Part shown: positions 1 to 4,529 of the stretch, piece after piece
How positions within the stretch are numbered: position 1 is the stretch's first letter
How the letters are laid out: the number at the start of each line of letters is the position of its first letter
From: Modestobacter sp.
GTDB taxonomy: Bacteria > Actinomycetota > Actinomycetes > Mycobacteriales > Geodermatophilaceae
Assembly (NCBI GenBank): GCA_025966175.1
Contig: JAOPVN010000284.1
Span: 1-5,293 of the forward strand
Length of the DNA: 5,293 nucleotides
Reading direction: 5' to 3'
Program-made: the position numbers and the translations under genes
The notes under the pieces: model-generated
What the model was told of the DNA's origin: nothing
What the model saw: only the letters and a program-made list of their open reading frames with translations
Databases searched by the model: none

Positions 1-524
1 ACGAGGACACCCCGGCCGCCGCCCGCGACGCCGTGCGCGAGGGGATCTGGATGGGCGTGCTCGCCGGCCGTGACTCCGCCGCCGTCGCCGGGCTGGACTA
101 TGCCGGCTCCGTGCGCGCCGACGGCTACGCCCGGCTGCCGATGGTGCGGATGACCAACGTGGGACTCGAGCCCGGCCCGCACACGCTGGCGGAGATGATC
201 GCCGCCACCGACGACGGCGTCCTCATGGAGCACAACCGCTCGTGGTCGATCGACGACCGGCGGCTCAACTTCCAGTTCGGCTGCGAGATCGGCTGGGAGA
301 TCCGGCACGGCCGCCGCGGCCGGATGCTGAAGAACCCCTCCTACACCGGCATCGGCCCGCGGTTCTGGTCCTCGCTGGACATGCTGGCCGGGCAGGCACC
401 CGGTGAGTGGCGGGCCTGGGGAACACCCAACTGCGGCAAGGGCCAGCCCGGCCAGGTCGGGCACACCGGCCACGGCGCCGCGCCCGCCCGCTTCTCCGGC
501 GTCCGGGTGGGGGTCCGCGGATGA
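1..524 (+). CDS. tldD: TldD-type metalloprotease subunit, C-terminal part (5' end outside window)
   Basis: This is the C-terminal ~173 residues of TldD, the catalytic subunit of the TldD/TldE zinc protease, which in other bacteria trims peptides (microcin B17 maturation, CcdA degradation). The reading frame is open from the first bases and ends at TGA 522-524. Visible family marks are a G-x-D-Y-A-G-S/DGYARLPMVRMTN segment, the NPSYTGIGPRFW stretch, and NCGKGQPGQ with its cysteine codon at 432-434. In TldD this cysteine is a metal ligand together with the HExxxH histidines, which lie upstream of the window. The stop overlaps the start of tldE (ATGA), so the two genes are translationally coupled and probably made as equal partners of a heterodimer. 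Family assignment is strong. The physiological substrate in this organism is unknown, and no RiPP precursor is visible nearby. Confidence 0.93.
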   Translation, partial: EDTPAAARDAVREGIWMGVLAGRDSAAVAGLDYAGSVRADGYARLPMVRMTNVGLEPGPHTLAEMIAATDDGVLMEHNRSWSIDDRRLNFQFGCEIGWEIRHGRRGRMLKNPSYTGIGPRFWSSLDMLAGQAPGEWRAWGTPNCGKGQPGQVGHTGHGAAPARFSGVRVGVRG

Positions 525-1885
525 GCCAGCCCCTCGACGACCTGGTCTCCGCCGTCCTCGACGAGGTGCGCCGGCAGACCGGCGCCGACGCGGCCGCGAC
601 CGTGCGGGCCGAGTCCACCGCGCTGGCGCTGACCCGGTTCGCCGGGTCGGCGATCCACCAGAACGTCGCCGACGAGCGGACGACGGTCCACCTGCAGCTG
701 ACCGTGGACGGCGGCCGGACGGCGAGCGCGTCGACCACCCGCGGCCGCGAGGACGCCCTGGTCGACCTCGTCGCCGCGACGCTGGCCGCCGCCCGGCTCA
801 CCCCCCGCGACCCCGCCTGGCCCGGACTCGGCGAGCCCGCTCCCCTGGTCTCCGCGGGCAACCCGGATCCCGCGACCGCCGAGGCCTCCCCCGCCGACCG
901 GGCCGCCGCCGTCGCCGCGTTCGTCGAGGCGGCCGGGGGTCTGAGCACCGCCGGCTACGTGCAGACGTCGTCCCTCACCGCCGTGCTGGCCGACACCGCC
1001 GGACAGCACGTCCACGGCGCCGCCACGTCGGCCGCCTGCGACGGCATCGCCCGGCTCTTCGGCGCCGACGGCGTCGCCCGGTCGGCGTCCCGGCGGTTCG
1101 CCGACCTGGACTGTGCCGCTCTCGGCGCGCGGGCAGCGGCGAAGGCCCGGGCCGGGGTGGACGCCGCCCCGGTCGACCCGGGGGTGTACACCGTCGTCCT
1201 CGAGCCGGCCGCCGTCACCGACGTCGTCGCCGGGCTGGCGGCCGGACAGTTCAACGGCAAGGCCGTGGTCGACGGCACCTCGGGGCTGCGGCTGGGCGAG
1301 CAGCAGTTCGACGCCGCCGTCTCCCTCGTCGACGACCCGGTCGGGCCGGAGGCGACCGGGCTGCCCTTCGACGTGGAGGGCACCCCCGCCCGGCGGACCG
1401 AGCTGGTGCGCGCCGGGATGCCGGTGGGGCTGACCACCGACCGGCGGGTGGCCGCGACGCTGGGCGGCCGGTCGACCGGGCACGCCTCCGACACCAGCGC
1501 GACCACCGGCCCGGTCGCCGGCGACCCCGCCCTGGCGCCGGGGGACGGCGGAACGGTCGACGACCTGGTGGCCGGCCTGGAGCGCGGACTGCTGGTGAGC
1601 GACTTCTGGTACACCCGCGTCGTCGACCCCAAGCGCTCGGTGTGGACCGGCCTGACCCGCAACGGCGTGTGGCTGGTCGAGGGCGGGCAGGTCGTGGCGC
1701 CGGTGAGCACGCTGCGATTCACCCAGTCCTACCTGGAGGCGCTCGCCCCGGGCGCGGTGGCCGTCGGTTCGGTGGTGGACCCGCAGCCCGGCCGGCTGAC
1801 GATGACCTACTCGGGCACCAACCGCTTCGCCGTCCCCGCGTTGCGCCTGGCCGGCTGGAACATCACCGGCAACGCCACCGGCTGA
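521..1885 (+). CDS. tldE: TldE/PmbA-family protease partner subunit
   Basis: Complete 454-residue protein of the TldD/PmbA family, a normal length for TldE. An N-terminal TldD/PmbA domain covers roughly residues 5-95 (AGSAIHQNVADERTTVHLQL). A middle region follows at about 115-215, and the C-terminal domain runs from about 220 (GVYTVVLEP) to the end (FWYTRVVDPKRSVWTGLTRNG near 362-382, TMTYSGTNRF near 428-436). No HExxxH motif is present, as expected for TldE, which lacks the metal site and acts as the non-catalytic partner of TldD. The ATG at 521 is chosen because it overlaps the tldD stop by 4 bases and gives the canonical N-terminus. In-frame codons continue further upstream but lie inside tldD. 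The gene ends 15 bp before a strong palindrome cluster that probably terminates the operon. It is probably a cytosolic protein, since no signal peptide is seen. Confidence 0.93.
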   Translation: MSQPLDDLVSAVLDEVRRQTGADAAATVRAESTALALTRFAGSAIHQNVADERTTVHLQLTVDGGRTASASTTRGREDALVDLVAATLAAARLTPRDPAWPGLGEPAPLVSAGNPDPATAEASPADRAAAVAAFVEAAGGLSTAGYVQTSSLTAVLADTAGQHVHGAATSAACDGIARLFGADGVARSASRRFADLDCAALGARAAAKARAGVDAAPVDPGVYTVVLEPAAVTDVVAGLAAGQFNGKAVVDGTSGLRLGEQQFDAAVSLVDDPVGPEATGLPFDVEGTPARRTELVRAGMPVGLTTDRRVAATLGGRSTGHASDTSATTGPVAGDPALAPGDGGTVDDLVAGLERGLLVSDFWYTRVVDPKRSVWTGLTRNGVWLVEGGQVVAPVSTLRFTQSYLEALAPGAVAVGSVVDPQPGRLTMTYSGTNRFAVPALRLAGWNITGNATG

Positions 1886-1900
1886 CCCCTCCCCCTCCTT

Positions 1901-1956
1901 CCGCTTTCGGCGCCGAAAGCGGCGCCGTCATCCCCGCTTTCGGCGCCGAAAGCGGG
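1901..1956. repeat. Palindrome cluster 1 (two copies), candidate bidirectional terminator
   Basis: There are two perfect palindromes. Copy 1 at 1901-1922 is the arm CCGCTTTCGGC followed directly by its reverse complement GCCGAAAGCGG. Copy 2 at 1933-1956 is the same with one extra C/G pair at the ends (24 bp). Centres are 33 bp apart, with an 11-nt linker between the 22-bp cores. The cluster lies between the convergent tldE stop (1885) and the DUF559-gene stop (1959-1961). Either transcript would form a very stable hairpin. There is no T tract, which is common for actinobacterial terminators. Because the sequence reads the same on both strands, it could end transcription from both sides. A protein-binding or repeat-element role cannot be excluded. 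Confidence 0.8.
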
Positions 1957-1958
1957 AG

Positions 1959-2840
1959 TTAGCCCGCCGTCGGCTCGCCGGACAGTGCCGTCTTGATCCG
2001 CGTGACAACGGCGTCGAGGTCCCGCAGGTCCGCCGAGCTGAGCCGGATGACCCGCCAGCCGGCCGCCAGGAAGGCGGCGTAACGCGCGTCGTCCTTCACG
2101 ATCTGGAGCCCGTCGAAGTGGTAGGCGCCCTCGTACTCCACGATCAACTTCACCTCTGGCCAGACCAGATCGGCGATCCCCAGGAACCTGCCGCCTTGTA
2201 CGACCGCGAACTGCGGCACCGGGTGCGGGAGATCCGCGAGGTGGCACGCGACCCGGACCCAGGACTCCGGCGGGCTCTGCGCCCGTCCGTCCACCAGAGG
2301 GAGGACCCGCTGCACACGGCGCGATCCCCAGCGCCCGGCCGCGGTCGCCGCCATCCCGCGCAACACCTCCTCGGTGACGGCTCCACTCCCGACCATGGCG
2401 TCCAAGCAGGCGACGGCGTCATGGACGCGCTCCAGCGCAGCCACGTCCCACGCGGTGCGCGCGGCGCTGGTGATGCGCAGACCGTCCTCGAGAGCGACGA
2501 CATCACCCGGCGAGAGGTCGCTCCGGTGCACGCGGACCCCACGCGGTCCGCGCCACGACGACGCGCTCGGCACGACCACCAACACCGGGTCATTGGGGCC
2601 GGCGAAGGGCGCGCCCCACCACATGGCGGCAGACCGCCCGCCGATCACAGCGTCGGTCGGCATGAGCAGCGCCGCAGCGCGAGCGACCAGCGCATGGTCA
2701 TGGGGCAAGCCGGGGTCGGCGTAGACGTTCCGCAACACGCGGCGGTAGAGGCCACGCTGCAGCTGTTCGCGCGTCAGAGAGCCCTCGGCAACGGCGTGCG
2801 AGCCGAGGAACACGCCGTGCGGCAGTGGGCGGACGAGCAC
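1959..2840 (-). CDS. AbiEi-like antitoxin domain / DUF559 nuclease-fold protein
   Basis: 293-residue protein. Residues ~10-80 (LTREQLQRGLYRRVLRNVYADPG, then IGGRSAAMWWG) resemble the N-terminal region of AbiEi-type antitoxins. Residues ~188-285 match DUF559, a domain with the Vsr/PD-(D/E)xK nuclease fold. Candidate acidic and basic residues are E192 (SPPESWVRV), D224 (GIADLVWPEVK), E235/E237 and H241 (IVEYEGAYHF) and D250/D251, followed by AAGWRVIRLSS. Such two-part proteins are frequent, often multicopy, in actinobacterial genomes and their function is not established. Nuclease activity is inference. No AbiEii-type nucleotidyltransferase toxin lies next to it, so this is not a complete AbiE system. 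The GTG at 2840 is the first possible start after an in-frame TAG at 2856-2858. No good Shine-Dalgarno precedes it, so a start at the GTG of residue 10 remains possible. The gene is flanked on both sides by the same palindromes. Confidence 0.82.
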   Translation of the reverse strand: MLVRPLPHGVFLGSHAVAEGSLTREQLQRGLYRRVLRNVYADPGLPHDHALVARAAALLMPTDAVIGGRSAAMWWGAPFAGPNDPVLVVVPSASSWRGPRGVRVHRSDLSPGDVVALEDGLRITSAARTAWDVAALERVHDAVACLDAMVGSGAVTEEVLRGMAATAAGRWGSRRVQRVLPLVDGRAQSPPESWVRVACHLADLPHPVPQFAVVQGGRFLGIADLVWPEVKLIVEYEGAYHFDGLQIVKDDARYAAFLAAGWRVIRLSSADLRDLDAVVTRIKTALSGEPTAG

Positions 2841-2892
2841 GACGGGGACTGTGGCCTACATCGGGGCTCGCCCGCTGCCGCCGTCCACAGCC

Positions 2893-2981
2893 CCGCTTTC
2901 CGCGCCGAAAGCGGCACGCGAAGCCCCGCTTTCCGCGCCGAAAGCGGCACGCGAAGCCCCGCTTTCGGCGCCGAAAGCGGG
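2893..2981. repeat. Palindrome cluster 2 (three copies in 33-bp tandem array)
   Basis: Three copies of the palindrome seen at 1901-1956 occupy cores 2893-2914, 2926-2947 and 2959-2980 (the last extends by one pair to 2958-2981). The period is exactly 33 bp. Both 11-nt linkers are identical (CACGCGAAGCC). The first two copies share one change in the left arm (CCGCTTTCCGC), leaving a C:C mismatch in an otherwise paired 22-bp core, while the third copy is perfect. The array sits between the stop of the SRPBCC-Nudix gene (3011) and the start of the DUF559 gene (2840), both on the minus strand. It is therefore downstream of one gene and only about 52 bp upstream of the next. It may terminate the upstream transcript, and may also affect DUF559 expression because little room is left for a separate promoter. 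Confidence 0.85.
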
Positions 2982-3020
2982 AGGGTGGGGTCAGAGGCGA
3001 GAGGGTGGGGTCAGAGGCGG
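2981..3020. repeat. 20-bp tandem duplication across the stop of the SRPBCC-Nudix gene
   Basis: Bases 2981-3000 and 3001-3020 are identical except for the last base (both contain GAGGGTGGGGTCAGAGGCG). The unit at 3001-3020 includes the TGA stop (3011-3013, minus strand) and the last two codons of the SRPBCC-Nudix gene. The other unit is an extra, non-coding copy lying between that gene and palindrome cluster 2. Replication slippage is the simplest cause. No function is evident. Confidence 0.85.
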
Positions 3021-3796
3021 GCGAGGAGGGCGCGGACGGCGGGGATCAGGGGACGGTCCGCGGCGATCCAGTCCAGGTCCTCCAACTGGGCGGCGGCCAG
3101 CCACCGCAGCTCGGTGTGCTCGTGGGCCACCAGCTCCCCGGCGGCGATCCGCGCCCACCAGACGCGCAGCGTCGAGGCCCCGGGCGCACCCCCGGCGACG
3201 ACGCCGTCCAACGGCACCTCGCCGAGGAACGCCTGCGGCGCGACCTGGACGCCGAGCTCCTCGGTGCACTCACGGACCAGCGCTGACAGGTCGGACTCCC
3301 CGGGTTCGACCTTGCCGCCGGGGAACTCCCACAGCCCGGCCAGCGGACCCGACCCGCGCTGGGCCACGAGCACCCGGCGCCGGTCGTCGACCAGGGCCGC
3401 GCCGACCACCTGGGTGACCTCCAGCGCCCGGCGGGCGGCCGCCACCGAGTAGGCGTCCAGGTGCGCCTGCATGGCCCGCACGATCCGACCGCGCAGCAGC
3501 GTCCGGTCGATCAGCCCGCCCAGCGCGCCGGGCAGCGCGGTGTCCCAGTCGACCTGTTCGTCGACGAGCGTGCCCGCGCCGGTGGCCGAGAAGTGCCGGG
3601 TGTGCCGCAGCAGACGCCAGCCGTTGCCCGGCGCCGCCTCGTAGACGTCGCGCCACGGCCGCTCGGACACGACCTCCCGCAGCGGGTGCGGCCAGGGACG
3701 TCCCAGGGACCGCGCGACGTCGAAGGCAACGGTCAGCGGCGCCTCCACCAACGTGGTGAACCGCAGCTGGAACACGCGGTTCAGCTTTGCAGACAC
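3011..3796 (-). CDS. SRPBCC-like / Nudix hydrolase fusion protein
   Basis: 261-residue two-domain protein. Residues ~8-115 look like an SRPBCC (START-like ligand-binding) domain: LRFTTLVEAPLTVAFDVAR at the start, TGAGTLVDEQVDWDTALPG in the middle, and a final helix GGLIDRTLLRGRIVRAMQ. This part is shorter than the usual ~140 residues, apparently missing a segment near residue 30. Residues ~127-261 form a Nudix domain with a complete Nudix box: G161, E167, R175, E176, E179, E180, G182. It is preceded by GLWEFPGGK, typical of MutT/CTP-pyrophosphohydrolase-type enzymes that hydrolyse (deoxy)nucleoside triphosphates, often damaged ones. Cys177 takes the place of the usual leucine in the REL motif. 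The start is GTG at 3796, with GGAG 11 nt upstream on the minus strand. A later GTG (residue 8) is possible. The gene is divergent from the Rrf2 gene, almost touching it. Substrate and the role of the SRPBCC part are unknown. Confidence 0.85.
   Translation of the reverse strand: MSAKLNRVFQLRFTTLVEAPLTVAFDVARSLGRPWPHPLREVVSERPWRDVYEAAPGNGWRLLRHTRHFSATGAGTLVDEQVDWDTALPGALGGLIDRTLLRGRIVRAMQAHLDAYSVAAARRALEVTQVVGAALVDDRRRVLVAQRGSGPLAGLWEFPGGKVEPGESDLSALVRECTEELGVQVAPQAFLGEVPLDGVVAGGAPGASTLRVWWARIAAGELVAHEHTELRWLAAAQLEDLDWIAADRPLIPAVRALLARL
3757..3783. promoter_or_regulatory. Inverted repeat upstream of the Rrf2 gene, candidate operator
   Basis: TGAACCGC at 3757-3764 and GCGGTTCA at 3776-3783 form perfect 8-bp arms with an 11-bp spacer, a 27-bp dyad. 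It lies 28 bp before the chosen Rrf2 start and within the first codons of the divergent Nudix gene. Rrf2-type dimers typically bind dyads of about 25-30 bp and often control their own genes, so this is a plausible autoregulatory site. No direct proof is available from sequence alone. Confidence 0.35.
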
Positions 3797-3799
3797 GGC

Positions 3800-3803
3800 A
3801 GGA
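3800..3803 (+). promoter_or_regulatory. Ribosome binding site that decides the Rrf2 start
   Basis: AGGA at 3800-3803 is followed by 8 nt and then GTG at 3812, a good spacing. The ATG at 3803, in the same frame, has purines directly abutting it and no properly spaced Shine-Dalgarno. The GTG start also yields the canonical Rrf2 N-terminus MRISARVDYAVRA. Confidence 0.6.
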
Positions 3804-3811
3804 TGAGCTCC

Positions 3812-4285
3812 GTGCGCATCTCAGCCAGGGTCGACTACGCGGTGCGGGCGGCCGTCGAGCTGGCCGCCGTCGCCCCCGAGTCCCTCACCTCCGACCGGAT
3901 CGCGCAGGCGCAGGGCATCCCGGCCCGCTTCCTGCAGGCCATCCTCGGCGACCTCCAGCACGCCCGGTTGGTCACCAGCCAGCGCGGCCGCGAGGGCGGG
4001 TACCGCCTCGCCCTGCCGCCGTCGGAGGTGTCGATCGCCCGCGTCATGCGGGTCGAGCAGGGGTTCCTCGCCGAGGTGCACGGCCAACGACCGGAGGACG
4101 TCGAGTACCCCGGCGCCGCGGCACCGCTCGCGAACGTCTGGGTCGCCGCCCGCGAGGCCTATCGGCGGGTGCTGGAGAACGTGACGCTGGCCGATGTCGT
4201 CGCGGGGAAGATGCCGCCGCAGGTGGCGGAGATGATCGAGCTGGAGAGCGCCTGGCGCTCCTTCGGGGTGCCGGCCGCTGACTGA
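3812..4285 (+). CDS. Rrf2-family transcriptional regulator without cysteines
   Basis: 157-residue Rrf2 (BadM) regulator of usual length. It opens with MRISARVDYAVRAAVELA. The winged helix-turn-helix covers about residues 24-68: LTSDRIAQAQGIPARFLQAILGDLQHARLV, then the wing RGREGGYRLALP. A dimerisation helix follows (VWVAAREAYRRVLENVTLADVVAG, ~109-132). No cysteine occurs anywhere, so it cannot hold a [2Fe-2S] cluster through the cysteines used by IscR or NsrR. Signal sensing must be by another route, as in CymR, the cysteine-metabolism Rrf2 protein of Firmicutes, which works with a partner protein. It lies directly upstream of a leader peptide and a sulfite reductase gene in the same direction, so control of sulfur assimilation is the best guess (inference from context). 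An alternative start is ATG 3803 (160 residues). Confidence 0.9.
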   Translation: MRISARVDYAVRAAVELAAVAPESLTSDRIAQAQGIPARFLQAILGDLQHARLVTSQRGREGGYRLALPPSEVSIARVMRVEQGFLAEVHGQRPEDVEYPGAAAPLANVWVAAREAYRRVLENVTLADVVAGKMPPQVAEMIELESAWRSFGVPAAD

Positions 4286-4313
4286 TCCACTGCCCGCCAT
4301 CGGCCGCCTGGCA

Positions 4314-4340
4314 CACACCCGCACCCGGGTGTGGGACGAT
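4314..4340 (+). promoter_or_regulatory. Candidate promoter/operator of the sulfite reductase operon
   Basis: CACACCC (4314-4320) and GGGTGTG (4327-4333) form a 7-bp inverted repeat with a 6-bp spacer. Inside it CACCCGGGTG (4322-4331) is also a perfect palindrome. Immediately after comes GACGAT (4335-4340), a possible -10 element ending 6 nt before the leader GTG at 4347. If that is the -10, transcription would begin at or near the leader start codon and the dyad would sit between the -35 and -10 positions, suitable for repression. No convincing -35 box is seen. Confidence 0.35.
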
Positions 4341-4346
4341 CGTGCC

Positions 4347-4433
4347 GTGACGGACTGTGGCGCTCTGCTCGTTGCGCGCCTGCACGTCGACCTGGCGCGG
4401 GTCTCCAGCGCCGCGTGTCGCGCTCCGCGCTGA
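4347..4433 (+). CDS. Short leader peptide upstream of sulfite reductase
   Basis: A 28-codon reading frame from GTG 4347 to TGA 4431-4433 encodes a peptide with cysteines at residues 4 and 24 and the core RLHVDLARVSSAAC (residues 11-24). This R-x-H-V-D-L-x-R-x-x-S-A-x-C pattern resembles short 'putative leader peptides' that I recall upstream of sulfur-metabolism genes in actinobacteria. Cysteine-coding short frames are known to attenuate cysteine-biosynthesis operons in mycobacteria. It likely acts in cis: ribosome progress over the Cys codons would report cysteinyl-tRNA supply and alter expression of the sulfite reductase that starts 96 nt later. A -10-like element 6 nt upstream suggests a leaderless transcript, although GGGA at 4333-4336 could serve as a weak ribosome site. 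An in-frame GTG at 4329 would add six residues. Match to the family is by memory of the pattern, not a search. Confidence 0.72.
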   Translation: MTDCGALLVARLHVDLARVSSAACRAPR

Positions 4434-4529
4434 CCCCGGCCCCCGCTCCAGCAGCCGTCCCGAGCTGCACCCCGCACCCGGCCGCGTCGCGCACGCCTCC
4501 CGTGCCGGCGCAGATGGAGAACCACTGAC
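4434..4529 (+). promoter_or_regulatory. Spacer between leader peptide and sulfite reductase, possible attenuator
   Basis: This 96-nt C-rich stretch holds no gene. It has a small hairpin candidate (GCAGC 4451-4455 with GCTGC 4464-4468, 8-nt loop) and the reductase ribosome site GGAG (4516-4519). A CTCC just upstream could pair with that GGAG. C-rich, G-poor transcript of this kind would also suit Rho loading when the leader is not being translated. No strong terminator hairpin is visible, so if attenuation occurs here it is more likely at translation or through Rho. This is inference from position. Confidence 0.3.

Noticed and set aside
341..1483. Long minus-strand open frame opposite tldD/tldE
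   Set aside because: Composition is Gly/Arg/Pro-rich filler typical of antisense frames in high-GC DNA, and the opposite strand encodes clear TldD/TldE proteins.
1959..2840. Complete AbiE toxin-antitoxin system
   Set aside because: No AbiEii nucleotidyltransferase gene is adjacent, and the protein continues into a DUF559 domain instead.
2849..2890. CTGTGG/CCACAG inverted repeat before the DUF559 start
   Set aside because: Only 6-bp arms with a 30-nt gap, expected often by chance.
2893..2981. CRISPR-like array (regular repeats with short spacers)
   Set aside because: Repeats are near-perfect palindromes with identical 11-nt linkers, too short and not diverse enough to be spacers, and no cas genes are present.
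2118..3452. Long plus-strand open frame across the DUF559 and Nudix genes
   Set aside because: It runs through the palindrome array and the stop regions of two well-supported minus-strand genes. Its product is low-complexity with no recognisable domain.
3803..3805. ATG as the Rrf2 start
   Set aside because: It has no correctly spaced ribosome site, and the GTG at 3812 gives the canonical N-terminus with AGGA 8 nt before it. Kept only as an alternative.
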